Source: RGIG6904 sp024680835 (GTDB lineage: Bacteria > Bacillota > Clostridia > Lachnospirales > Lachnospiraceae). From it: a DNA stretch of 10,219 nucleotides. Location of the stretch: assembly GCA_024680835.1 (NCBI GenBank), contig JAILBP010000113.1, forward strand, positions 1-10,219, read 5' to 3'. The stretch's first letter is position 1, and the number at the start of each line of letters is the position of its first letter. The position numbers were made by a program, and so were the translations under genes. The notes under the pieces were generated by a model. It was not told the DNA's origin. It searched no databases and saw nothing but the letters and a program-made list of their open reading frames with translations. Positions 1 to 7,168 of this stretch are shown here, in pieces.

Positions 1-158
1 TGTCCAAAGATACGGAAGACCGCGAATACAGACCTCTTGAATCTATAAAAGACAACTACCCGAAATATGTTGCCACTGCCGATTCACTTCTTCAAAAGCG
101 CAACGGTATTGAACACATTAACCTCGTGGACTTCATGAGAAAAGGTAAAAACTTTTAA
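1..158 (+). CDS. ATP-binding protein, DUF4143/AAA_14 type (3' end only)
   Basis: Only the last 51 codons are present, reading from base 3 to a TAA at 156-158; the 5' end is outside the window. The visible tail includes the stretch PLESIKDNYPKYVATAD followed by RNGIEHINLVDF. This is the usual C-terminal signature of the large family of Firmicute and Bacteroidetes ATPases with an N-terminal AAA_14 ATPase and a C-terminal DUF4143 domain. Their cellular role is poorly defined. It is the only protein gene on the plus strand and converges on the DUF6273 gene. The family call rests on this C-terminal motif alone, since the Walker motifs are not in the window. Confidence 0.75.
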   Translation, partial: SKDTEDREYRPLESIKDNYPKYVATADSLLQKRNGIEHINLVDFMRKGKNF

Positions 159-159
159 T

Positions 160-206
160 TTTAACGTGTGCGTTTTTGATTTTTTGTCATTTTCGCACAC
201 GTTAAA
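160..206 (+). terminator. 13-bp inverted repeat just after the ATPase gene
   Basis: The arms tttaacgtgtgcg (160-172) and cgcacacgttaaa (194-206) are perfect reverse complements around a T-rich 21-base loop, starting 2 bases after the stop codon. The position suggests a transcription terminator for the plus-strand gene. The loop is long and the following T tract is weak (atgtttaatt), so it is not a textbook intrinsic terminator. The rest of 207-400 shows no gene or recognisable signal. Confidence 0.4.
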
Positions 207-406
207 TGTTTAATTCGAAAAATTATCAGTCTTGCGCTTTCCATCGATCCAAAATTCCTGATTCTACCATATATTTTGATCAATACATCCCTGAATAATC
301 TATTGGATTTTTATACCGTGTTGCAAACTCATGTGTCTGTTATAGCCACATGTTCGTCAAAGCTTTCTCTTACTCCGATACTTTGGATTAGGTATATTGG
401 AAGATA

Positions 407-444
407 GGGCGGCTACACCGCCCGGATAGCGCAGCAAGCTGCGC
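407..444 (-). terminator. Tandem hairpins after the DUF6273 gene
   Basis: Reading on the minus strand just past the DUF6273 stop codon, there is first a 7-bp stem with a 2-base loop (gcgcagc 429-435, gctgcgc 438-444). A GC-rich 6-bp stem follows (gggcgg 407-412, ccgccc 418-423) with a 5-base loop, then TATCTTCC. The T tract is modest. Position and stem strength make this the likely transcription end of the DUF6273 gene. Confidence 0.5.
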
Positions 445-450
445 ATTAGT

Positions 451-1230
451 TCAATACTCTATGTATAAAGCGGGACGAACACCGACATAATCATAAGCTA
501 CGCTGAAGTAGAGGCTCGCGCCCGCGCTACCTTTGTTGCTGACACGGCAGGCGTCATCACTATTGCAGCCGGGGGAGCGCAGCCACCACCAGCCAAAAGT
601 GCGGCCTATACAATTTTTTTTGTAACCACTAGATTTAAGGTATTCATTATAATCTGATTCGATTATGGTCCACATACTTAATCCGTTGACTTTGGCATAC
701 TGTGTTCCCTCAGTCATTAGTGCTTGTGAAGAACCGGACATATAATAATTATCCCACCTATTAAACTTGTAGTACTTTCGTATTTCAGACACGCTTAACA
801 GGAACACATTGTCTTTTGTTGCTTTTCCGCCATCTGTGCCATAATATTTGTTATCCGGATTCGAGATTTTTGTCTTTACAATCTTCTTCTTTTCACCGGC
901 TTTGAATGCGCTGTCGTAAAAGTCTTTGTTAAGCCACTTTCTCAATGTGCATGTCTCCCAGGTAACATCCTCATTTTTCTCGTTATACGGCTTAGCATCC
1001 AGAATATACCTACTTATTACAAGCAGCTTCCCATCTTTTACATCCAAAATCTCCCACTCTATGGGTTCGGCTCCGTTCTCTTTATTGCCATCCTGCTCAT
1101 ATGACCCAAAGGTAATATAGTCACCCTTTTTGTACTTATCTTTTGCCGAAACCTCGACCGGATTTGATGTTGCCACGACCGATACCATACATACCGCAGC
1201 AAGCAGCAGTGCCAAAAATTTCTTTGCCAT
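451..1230 (-). CDS. Secreted DUF6273 domain protein
   Basis: This is a 259-residue protein. The ATG at 1228-1230 is chosen because AAGGAGGG lies just upstream (GGAGG core 1236-1240) and it opens directly into a signal peptide: MAKK, then a hydrophobic core (LALLLAAVCMVSVVA), with a plausible cleavage after VSA. An in-frame upstream extension to 1404 has no such support. The mature part matches DUF6273: YITFGSY and PIEWEILDVKDGKLLVIS near the start, then TLRKWLNKDFYDSAF, and a C-terminal block with WWWLRSP and GVRPAL. The function of DUF6273 is not established. The C-terminal aromatic and GVRP pattern resembles C-type-lectin-like folds, which would suit a surface or binding role (inference). 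The protein ends with TGA at 451-453. Its upstream region carries the paired palindromes and a promoter in the opposite orientation, so expression may be controlled by DNA inversion. Confidence 0.85.
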   Translation of the reverse strand: MAKKFLALLLAAVCMVSVVATSNPVEVSAKDKYKKGDYITFGSYEQDGNKENGAEPIEWEILDVKDGKLLVISRYILDAKPYNEKNEDVTWETCTLRKWLNKDFYDSAFKAGEKKKIVKTKISNPDNKYYGTDGGKATKDNVFLLSVSEIRKYYKFNRWDNYYMSGSSQALMTEGTQYAKVNGLSMWTIIESDYNEYLKSSGYKKNCIGRTFGWWWLRSPGCNSDDACRVSNKGSAGASLYFSVAYDYVGVRPALYIEY

Positions 1231-1332
1231 TTTTCCCTCCTTCATCGTATGTGCTGAGTGTATTGTTTTACATTCCCGTGCTGGTAGCAACAATTTGAAG
1301 TCACGTCCTCTTTTCTGTCTCAGGAATGATTT

Positions 1333-1358
1333 GTCCGAAAAAGTGTACTTTTTCGGAC
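1333..1358. repeat. 26-bp palindrome L, candidate recombination half of an inversion pair
   Basis: The arms gtccgaaaaagt (1333-1344) and actttttcggac (1347-1358) are perfect reverse complements around a GT centre (1345-1346). One more pair, 1332 with 1359, extends the match. Length, 12-bp half-sites and an asymmetric 2-bp centre are the layout used by small serine invertases such as Hin and Gin. Unlike copy R, this copy has no T run beside it, so it does not look like a plain terminator. It lies 103 bp upstream of the DUF6273 start codon. Confidence 0.65.
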
Positions 1359-1386
1359 AGCTATATTGAGAGTATACACACATGCT

Positions 1387-1426
1387 AAAAAGCCCGAAAG
1401 TCAATTAAACCATTGACTTTCAAGCT
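1387..1426 (-). terminator. Hairpin terminator reading toward the DUF6273 gene
   Basis: On the minus strand the arms 1412-1426 and 1391-1405 form a 15-bp stem with two G-U pairs and a 6-base loop (1406-1411). It is followed by a short T run (1387-1391). It would stop readthrough from the recombinase gene into the DUF6273 gene in the present orientation. Its right arm contains the -35 box of the oppositely directed promoter. Confidence 0.5.
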
Positions 1427-1441
1427 CTTATATGATACATT
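1413..1441 (+). promoter_or_regulatory. Extended -10 promoter inside the invertible segment
   Basis: TTGACT (1413-1418) is followed by a 17-bp spacer and TACATT (1436-1441), with the extended -10 TG at 1433-1434. This is a good sigma-A match: 5 of 6 at -35, 4 of 6 at -10, plus TGn. It points right, where there is no plus-strand gene, only the 3' end of the recombinase. An unassigned promoter of this quality is what prompts the inversion hypothesis. After inversion, transcription would start near 1388 and give a leader of about 160 bases before the DUF6273 ATG. Confidence 0.55.
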
Positions 1442-1477
1442 TTCTATGTTTCAGACATAACATAGGAAGAAACAAAA

Positions 1478-1503
1478 ATCCGAAAAAGTACACTTTTTCG
1501 GAT
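1478..1503. repeat. 26-bp palindrome R, inverted partner of palindrome L
   Basis: The arms atccgaaaaagt (1478-1489) and actttttcggat (1492-1503) flank an AC centre (1490-1491). Complementarity continues out to 1473 and 1508, giving 17-bp arms. The inner 24 bp are the exact reverse complement of the matching 24 bp of copy L, so the two copies are identical when read in opposite directions. Because A runs and T runs flank this copy, it could also work as a bidirectional terminator. It lies 17 bp beyond the end of the recombinase reading frame remnant. Confidence 0.65.
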
Positions 1504-1520
1504 TTTTGCTTGTATGATCA

Positions 1521-1625
1521 TTATTCTGTTGTCTTAATTCGCAATCTTTTTGCTTTGTCATGAAAAGTGGATTTAGCCATACCGCACAGCGCAGCAGCCC
1601 GGGTTAATGTGATCTGTTTTGTTCT
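1521..1625 (-). pseudogene. Severed helix-turn-helix tail of the serine recombinase
   Basis: Directly after the TGA of the recombinase, the same frame stays open for 34 codons to a TAA at 1521-1523. It encodes RTKQI, then LTRAAALCGMAKSTFHD, then KAKRLRI. This is the C-terminal helix-turn-helix that resolvases and invertases use to bind half-sites. The preserved frame and motif mean the stop is a single substitution, most simply TGG to TGA, because this family commonly has Trp just before the helix-turn-helix. Unless the stop is read through or is a sequencing error, this tail is not translated. Confidence 0.8.
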
Positions 1626-2129
1626 TCACTGCTCGCAGACCTCCGTGAAATTTTCCGGAAGCGGCAGCTTGCGTCTGCCAAATTTTACGCCTCTTTTCTT
1701 TGCCGCCGCAATACCCTCAGCCTGTCGCTGTCTTATGTTGATGCGTTCGTTTTCGGCAACATAAGATAGCAGAGTCAGTACCAGATCACTGATGAAGGTT
1801 CCCAGCAGGTTTTTCTCCTTTCGTGTGTCCAATAACGGCATATCTATCACATAAATATCAGCACCAATGTCTTTAGTGATCAGCTTCCACTGTCTGATCA
1901 GTTCATCATAATCCCGCCCCAGACGGTCTATGCTCTTTATGCAGACTGAATCTCCCTGCCTGAGTTTCTTTAGCATCCTCTTGTATTCAGGCCGGTCAAA
2001 ATCTTTTCCTGACTGCTTGTCCTTGAAAATGTTTTTCTCCGGTATCCCCTGCTCTTTCAATGCGATCATCTGCCTGTCTTCATGCTGTTCTTTTGATGAC
2101 ACCCTTGCATAACCGTAAGCCTTGCACAT
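1626..2129 (-). CDS. Small serine recombinase (resolvase/invertase family), truncated by a stop codon
   Basis: The 167-residue product has the serine recombinase catalytic domain. It begins YGYARVSS, with the nucleophile Ser11 and Arg9, has SIDRLGRDYDEL with Asp68, Arg69 and Arg72, and a long E helix (about 121-147) ending KKRGVKFGRRK. Such enzymes cut both strands at a 2-bp centre of a palindromic site and rejoin after rotation, giving inversion or resolution. The ATG at 2127-2129 is preferred because GGAGG (2141-2145) lies 11 bases upstream and the conserved YxRVS motif starts just after it; the 32-residue upstream extension has no family match. The frame stops at TGA (1626-1628) right before a clear helix-turn-helix; readthrough would give 202 residues, the usual size. 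As drawn, DNA binding should be lost. The gene is isolated from the operon by a terminator at 2181-2205. A poor promoter match (TTGGCA 2173-2178, GATAAA 2149-2154) would start transcription too close to the ribosome site to be convincing. Confidence 0.85.
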   Translation of the reverse strand: MCKAYGYARVSSKEQHEDRQMIALKEQGIPEKNIFKDKQSGKDFDRPEYKRMLKKLRQGDSVCIKSIDRLGRDYDELIRQWKLITKDIGADIYVIDMPLLDTRKEKNLLGTFISDLVLTLLSYVAENERINIRQRQAEGIAAAKKRGVKFGRRKLPLPENFTEVCEQ

Positions 2130-2177
2130 AACTTTAGTTTCCTCCGTTTTTATCCGGTTGTACAACAAAAAATGCCA

Positions 2178-2205
2178 AATAAAAAGCAGCGGTTTAATCC
2201 GCTGC
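2178..2205 (-). terminator. Intrinsic terminator of the five-gene operon
   Basis: On the minus strand a perfect 7-bp GC-rich stem (ccgctgc 2199-2205 with gcagcgg 2186-2192) and a 6-base loop is followed by TTTTTATTT. It lies about 40 bp after the stop of the diguanylate cyclase gene and before the recombinase start. This is a textbook intrinsic terminator. Confidence 0.85.
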
Positions 2206-2246
2206 CTTACTAAAATCAATATCAAATTATCTACAGGATGACCGCA

Positions 2247-3683
2247 TCACCCATTCTGTTCCTGCGTTTGCTGCAGAGTCTTTTCGATCTCCTGTTGTCT
2301 CTGCTCTTCCGTCATTACCACCGATTTCTCCTGCGCCTCTTCATCGGCAGAAACATCCCTCGAAATGACCTGGTTTCTGCCGTGCTCCTTGGCATAGTAC
2401 AGCCTGTTATCTGCTTCTTTCAACAGTGAGTCCGTATCGGCGCCTTCCCAGCCCGGCGTAACGCCGTAGCTCATGGTGACCTTTATCTCGAATTCTCCGC
2501 TCACTATGACCGTCTCCCGCAGTTCTTCCAGGATTTCACACAGAACGGCAGCCGCCTCGTCAATGGCATATCTTTCAAATACGAACAGGAATTCCTCACC
2601 ACCCCATCTTGCCACAAAGCCTTTACCGGCCATATGTTTTTTCAGGGTTCTGGCAACAACACGCAAAACCTCGTCTCCCGCATCATGCCCGTATGTATCG
2701 TTTACTTTCTTGAAGAAATCTATGTCTCCGATGCAGACACAGAAACCGCTGTTCTTGTAGTTGGTATTCTCGATCACGTATTTGAGTCGTTTATCGCCGT
2801 ATCTTCTGTTATAAAGCTCAGTCAGCGCATCGTATTCCACCAGCTTTGACAGCTCGCTCTGCATGGTAAGACTTGATCTTGACAGAGATGATATCTCATC
2901 ATTTCCGCCGGTGCATTTTGTGGGAAGCTCCACATCAAAACGGCCTCCCGCAATAGTGCCCAGGAAACGCTCAAGCCACATTATCCTGTCAGTGATGGTC
3001 TTTGAATAAGCCACCGACACCAGTCCCACTATGAATGTCACGACAAAATACACCAACAGTACCGGCAGCAAGGTCTTCATAACACGAATATTTACCTGCT
3101 CTGCTGATCTGTAGACACCCGTCATTCCGAAGATCAGTCCGTCCGAATTCACTATCGGAGAAAAATATGCAAAATAATTCTGATCCTTGAATATCACATT
3201 TTTGTAAAACTTCGGCTTGCCGGTCATCAAAACATCATGCTGCACAACGGCAGCCACTTCCGGCAGTATATACCGGTTTCCCTCATCATCGCACATGGTA
3301 GTCAGAACACCGACACCGTTTGCGAAAATAGTGAACTCGTCATCATAAGCCTGTTTCATGACATCCAATGTGCCCACGCTGGATGTCACATCAAAACCGC
3401 CCTTATATAATCTGTAATAGGAGTCAGACACAACCTTCACTGAGAAATCTCCCGGGTACAGCCTGTCATACATATGAACCACCAGCTTGCTCTGGTTTAT
3501 CATCTCATCCTCGGTCTGCTCGGTGATGGTGTTTCTGATACTGGTATAGCCCACCGCTGCCAGAACGACCGTCAGCAGTAACAGAGGCAGCACCGCAACC
3601 CTGTAGAGCTTACTGCGGATACTGTTCCTGACGCCTTCTTTTTTGTTAGTCTGTTTCTTTGCTTTCCCGGAATTATCTTTCAT
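2247..3683 (-). CDS. Membrane GGDEF diguanylate cyclase with extracellular sensor domain
   Basis: The predicted product (478 residues from the ATG at 3681-3683) makes cyclic di-GMP from two GTP. This start is preferred over an ATG six codons earlier because GGAGG (3690-3694) sits 6 bases before it. The order is: a basic cytoplasmic N-terminus, membrane segment 1 (about 29-47), an extracytoplasmic region of about 155 residues with a Cache-like look, membrane segment 2 (about 205-226), a HAMP-like linker, and a GGDEF domain (about 281-442). The active loop is GGEEF (361-365), and the nucleotide-binding stretch DIDFFKKVNDTYGHD is intact, so it should be active. The usual inhibitory RxxD site ahead of GGEEF is replaced by AGKG, suggesting no product feedback at that site. 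A polar, Glu/Gln-rich tail (443-478) follows. It starts 49 bp after the transglutaminase gene with no terminator between, so it is probably the last operon gene. Confidence 0.9.
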   Translation of the reverse strand: MKDNSGKAKKQTNKKEGVRNSIRSKLYRVAVLPLLLLTVVLAAVGYTSIRNTITEQTEDEMINQSKLVVHMYDRLYPGDFSVKVVSDSYYRLYKGGFDVTSSVGTLDVMKQAYDDEFTIFANGVGVLTTMCDDEGNRYILPEVAAVVQHDVLMTGKPKFYKNVIFKDQNYFAYFSPIVNSDGLIFGMTGVYRSAEQVNIRVMKTLLPVLLVYFVVTFIVGLVSVAYSKTITDRIMWLERFLGTIAGGRFDVELPTKCTGGNDEISSLSRSSLTMQSELSKLVEYDALTELYNRRYGDKRLKYVIENTNYKNSGFCVCIGDIDFFKKVNDTYGHDAGDEVLRVVARTLKKHMAGKGFVARWGGEEFLFVFERYAIDEAAAVLCEILEELRETVIVSGEFEIKVTMSYGVTPGWEGADTDSLLKEADNRLYYAKEHGRNQVISRDVSADEEAQEKSVVMTEEQRQQEIEKTLQQTQEQNG

Positions 3684-3732
3684 CCTGCTCCTCCGATACA
3701 TTACTGGTCACAGTATCTGCCGGTAACCACAG

Positions 3733-6060
3733 TCACTTCACTTTTTTGGTATTCTTTATCATACTCAGGATCAGTTTTTCATCTGCCCCGGATATATCTT
3801 CATTGGAGAAACCTGCACGCTCCAGTATTTCCGCAATATGCTCTGCCTCCTCCGGGTCCTGATATCCGTTTTTACTCAACACATCAAGCTGCTCCCTGTA
3901 ATTGATACAGCCTGAAAGCTCTTCTATGTTTTTTGAAAGCTTACGGATATATCGGCCATATCGATGTATTACCCTGTCATTTACACTCTTGCTTCTGGCA
4001 CGTGACTCCATGACATAACGACCACCGTACTTATAGATCATATAGACCGCAAAACATACAAACGCTGCCACCAGGATGATCTCAAACATTAATACAAATG
4101 CCCTGCTTGCCATTCCCGGCTCTGCTGCTTCCGTAGCTGCATCGTCTGCTTCTGCTATGGTGCTCTGGGCTCCTGTGCCGTTAAAGAAGTTTAAGAACAT
4201 TCTCCACATGTTCGCATCAGGCTGTTCCGCCGACGCCGGAGTGATATCCACGATCTGCCACCCTATGCCCTCAATCCACATCTCAACCCAGGCATGGGCT
4301 CCGGAGTCCGAAACATTGACCTCTACCACCGCGGTGTCCGCCAGCATCTTGTATCCGCTGTAGTAATCATCAGTGTTAAGATCCTCCCTGATCTTACCTT
4401 CCTCCACCACATCCGTGGCATCCACAACATAGCCTTCCACATACCTTGCCGGAATGCCAAGTCTCCTGAAAACAAGCGTTGCGGCGCTGGCAAAGTGGGA
4501 ACAGTACCCCCTCCTGTTCTCCATCAGGAAGTAATTGACAAAATCTTTATTGCGGGGGGTATATCCCGGTCTGTATGTATATGGAATGTTCGCCTGGTAA
4601 TATGATGCCAACAGCATTGCGTTCTGTGGCGGACTCAAAGCCGGATCCAGACCCGCATCTTTTATGATGGCATCAAGAGCTGCCGTGTTATCCTCCGGCA
4701 CCAGAAGGCAGACTGCTTTCTCTTCCTCAGTCAGATCGTTCTTTTCTCTCAGAGCATAACGGGATTCGGCAATCTTAGTAGGTGCGGCAAAAGAAGTATA
4801 ATAAGTATATTCCGTGGTGCTGCCTGCCAGCTGATACACAGGATCATCCGGGCAAAAATAGGGAAGATACCCGCCACCTTCGGCAGCCACATTCCTGACC
4901 GACATCTTACCGGTTCCCGAATACTCGCCCCCGCTCTCCACAAAACCTTTCACGGAGATCGCTGTCTCATTACTCAAAAACTTATCAACCGTCCATCTGT
5001 TAAAAAACGGCTCATAGGGTCCACCGGTAAAATGTCTGAGGTAGATCCTGTTCTCAGACAAGGGTGTGTATACAAGTGTCAGATCCGTCTCATAGTCAAG
5101 CCTTACGGAACTGATACCCCCAAGCCGTCCGCTGGAGAGACCGCCGCTGTTCTCATAGTAATTGAAAAGCCCGGCCAAACCGTAGATAGCTAAGTTTTGT
5201 ACCACGTCATTGCTCGAAGTCTTTATCTCACTGTCCTTTGTCCCTTTATGGATGGAATTTCCCGGAAATATGGCTGCTATCAGCGCTGTCACCACAATGG
5301 TGGGAACCAGCACCAGCGCCCATGTTTCAAACAATGTCTTAGCAGAATAAATATAGGTATACCGCTCTTTTTTGTATTCGTATTTATTATCCTGTCTGTG
5401 AAGCCTGTAGTGACCGCCCTTCTTTATCATGACCGCCAGCAGAAAGCCGGTCAGTAACATCACCACGAAAATACCGGAAGGCTCCAGCCCGATATACAAA
5501 GGCATGAACATCGCAAAGATCACTGCTGCGACACAGGGCCATATCCTCATTCTTCTGGATATGAAAATATTGGTCAGTATACAGCACACGGCTCCTATAT
5601 ATATCATGGCCATGGTCACATATGCAGGGTTATCCCCGTTCATGACTGTATATACCCTGACTGCGTTTGAATCAAAATAGACTGCAGTCTTTTCATTCAG
5701 TTTATTCAGAATAGTGTAAAAACCGCTGTTAATGTACTGCATAAAAGACGAACCGCAGGCAGCCATCACAAACAACAGGAAAATATAACCCACATTCTCG
5801 GATATGGCGTTATAATACAAAAAAGCCGTAAACAAAGATACCGCCAAAAGCACCAGCTCTATCAGAAAAAGATTACAGTTTACCGACACCGCCGACAGGA
5901 ATGCCCCGAAAGCTCCTCCCACCACGAAAAACACTATGAGAGCCTTGGCAAACAGCGTAAAAACCCTGTTTTCTGACTGATTGCGCTCAGAGTTTTCATT
6001 GATCTTTATACCGGTGTTAACCGTGTTTTTTTTCTTTCTTTGGAAAAGCAACTTAAGCAC
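3733..6060 (-). CDS. Membrane protein with transglutaminase-like domain
   Basis: This 775-residue protein starts at GTG (6058-6060), supported by GGAGGTGA (6067-6074) 6 bases upstream. The GTG overlaps the end of the DUF58 gene by 8 bp, suggesting translational coupling. About seven membrane segments (roughly 39-60, 64-85, 90-108, 148-166, 172-190, 195-213, 246-265) lead into a long outside region with a transglutaminase/protease-like domain. The triad is visible: Cys520 in NRRGYCSHFASAATLVF, His589 in SGAHAWVEMW and Asp605 in WQIVDITP. A final membrane segment (about 655-677) returns to a cytoplasmic tail of about 98 residues. The layout resembles the TgpA/DUF3488 family found beside DUF58 and MoxR genes. 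The complete triad suggests an active enzyme (peptidase or cross-linking), but the substrate is unknown. The likely place of action is the outer face of the membrane. Confidence 0.88.
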   Translation of the reverse strand: MLKLLFQRKKKNTVNTGIKINENSERNQSENRVFTLFAKALIVFFVVGGAFGAFLSAVSVNCNLFLIELVLLAVSLFTAFLYYNAISENVGYIFLLFVMAACGSSFMQYINSGFYTILNKLNEKTAVYFDSNAVRVYTVMNGDNPAYVTMAMIYIGAVCCILTNIFISRRMRIWPCVAAVIFAMFMPLYIGLEPSGIFVVMLLTGFLLAVMIKKGGHYRLHRQDNKYEYKKERYTYIYSAKTLFETWALVLVPTIVVTALIAAIFPGNSIHKGTKDSEIKTSSNDVVQNLAIYGLAGLFNYYENSGGLSSGRLGGISSVRLDYETDLTLVYTPLSENRIYLRHFTGGPYEPFFNRWTVDKFLSNETAISVKGFVESGGEYSGTGKMSVRNVAAEGGGYLPYFCPDDPVYQLAGSTTEYTYYTSFAAPTKIAESRYALREKNDLTEEEKAVCLLVPEDNTAALDAIIKDAGLDPALSPPQNAMLLASYYQANIPYTYRPGYTPRNKDFVNYFLMENRRGYCSHFASAATLVFRRLGIPARYVEGYVVDATDVVEEGKIREDLNTDDYYSGYKMLADTAVVEVNVSDSGAHAWVEMWIEGIGWQIVDITPASAEQPDANMWRMFLNFFNGTGAQSTIAEADDAATEAAEPGMASRAFVLMFEIILVAAFVCFAVYMIYKYGGRYVMESRARSKSVNDRVIHRYGRYIRKLSKNIEELSGCINYREQLDVLSKNGYQDPEEAEHIAEILERAGFSNEDISGADEKLILSMIKNTKKVK

Positions 6061-7132
6061 GTTCAGTCACCTCCCCTACGATCTCCCTGCCGTTCTCATG
6101 AACCAGGACCACCGATCTAAGCTCCGGTCTGACCTTAAACAAAAGGTTCAGATTACCGCCTGTGACGCCTTCTATACTGGAAGTCATAAGCTCCTTAAAA
6201 GCTGTCTCCAGCTGTGGCACGGTAGCGCTCGTAACCTCCTCAAACTCCATGTCCCTTCCTGTCTTGATTAAAATACGCACAGGTACCAGTTCCCTGATAA
6301 ATGCCAGGGAAAGCCCGTATGCATAACCCATAATATCGTTATTTGCCAGCGCGTTGGCACCCAGATCGCAGAAGATCACTGCCTCCGACTGGGACACTGC
6401 TGTGTATTCTTTCACCATAAGCTTTTGTTTTTTGGCAGAGAGCTTCCAGTGAATATCCTTTAACCTGTCACCGGGTATATATTCCCTCATATCAGTAACT
6501 TCCGAGAAATCATTTCCCTTACCTACCGAATTTACGGACTCGGTCACCCCTGTGCGAAATGTGTCCATATCATCTCTGTCTGTAACGGTGTACAAAGGCA
6601 TCACGAATGCCGTACTGTCACTGTTAACCTGTACTGTCACGGAGATAAACCCGCAGAGATCCCTGTAAGTAAAACTCTCTATGGAAACCCTGAGTCTGCC
6701 GCAGTACTCACTCTCCATGTCCATGTCAAAATGCTCGGTACCCATCGCAGACATAGGCATATCCACCACTAACGGCATCTTAAGTCCCATAAATGTATTC
6801 TCTATACTGCCCTTTACTTCACAGTTCAGTGACGTGAAGATACTCCTGTTTCGAAGTTCGATCCTCCACAGGTTCTTGGCTCCGACTTCGGTATTGCCGG
6901 AATTACCCGTTATCCTCAGATCCACAAAAGATCTTGCAAAAAGGGCGCTGCATACGGATATGAAGGGCATCAGAGTCAGAATACACATAAATATCAGGAT
7001 CATACGGCTCTGAAAGAAAACATACAGAAAGAAAACAAAAAGCATAAAAAGGACATATCCCACTATTGCAAGCGGATATGTCCCCACACTGTATTTTCTG
7101 TTGTCCTTTCCTGACTCATGCATTTTTAACAC
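6053..7132 (-). CDS. DUF58 domain protein
   Basis: This 359-residue protein has two adjacent membrane segments near the N-terminus (about 20-40 and 44-66). A beta-rich region follows, then the DUF58 hallmark at 216-243, including REYIPGDRLKDIHWKLSA and KEY. The region after it resembles a von Willebrand A-like fold, as in other DUF58 proteins. The start is GTG (7130-7132) with AAGGA 5 bases upstream; an ATG three codons later is too far from that site. DUF58 proteins are regularly encoded next to MoxR ATPases, which are thought to act on them as chaperones, and next to transglutaminase-like membrane proteins. All three occur here in that order. The biochemical role of DUF58 is not firmly known. 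The gene is 36 bp after the MoxR gene and overlaps the next start by 8 bp. Confidence 0.9.
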   Translation of the reverse strand: MLKMHESGKDNRKYSVGTYPLAIVGYVLFMLFVFFLYVFFQSRMILIFMCILTLMPFISVCSALFARSFVDLRITGNSGNTEVGAKNLWRIELRNRSIFTSLNCEVKGSIENTFMGLKMPLVVDMPMSAMGTEHFDMDMESEYCGRLRVSIESFTYRDLCGFISVTVQVNSDSTAFVMPLYTVTDRDDMDTFRTGVTESVNSVGKGNDFSEVTDMREYIPGDRLKDIHWKLSAKKQKLMVKEYTAVSQSEAVIFCDLGANALANNDIMGYAYGLSLAFIRELVPVRILIKTGRDMEFEEVTSATVPQLETAFKELMTSSIEGVTGGNLNLLFKVRPELRSVVLVHENGREIVGEVTERA

Positions 7133-7168
7133 CGGATTCCTTTAAGATCTGCAATTATCTTATGTTTA

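Larger units (their letters stand above)
1345..1491. other. Putative invertible promoter segment
   Basis: This is the DNA between the two palindrome centres, 145 bp from centre to centre. Inside it are a plus-strand extended -10 promoter (1413-1441) that points away from the DUF6273 gene, a hairpin terminator (1387-1426) that reads toward that gene, and a small hairpin (ctatgtt 1444-1450, aacatag 1459-1465). Inversion between the palindromes would turn the promoter toward DUF6273 and reverse the terminator. A weak alternative -10 (TATACT at 1371-1376, minus strand) has its only good -35 22 bp away. The switch itself is inferred; the layout is directly visible. Confidence 0.5.

Noticed and set aside
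451..700. Diversity-generating retroelement target in the DUF6273 C-terminus
   Set aside because: The fold pattern is suggestive, but no template repeat or reverse transcriptase is visible in the window.
1231..1404. Upstream in-frame extension of the DUF6273 reading frame
   Set aside because: It runs through palindrome L, has no ribosome binding site, and would bury the signal peptide; the ATG at 1230 has AAGGAGGG and starts the signal peptide directly.
1626..1628. TGA as a selenocysteine or Trp codon
   Set aside because: TGA clearly ends several neighbouring genes, TGG is used for Trp, and the family expects Trp, not Cys or Sec, here; no selenocysteine element is evident.
3700..3715. Short palindrome tactg-gtca-cagta upstream of the GGDEF gene
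   Set aside because: It is only a 5-bp stem without a T run, too weak to call a terminator or operator.
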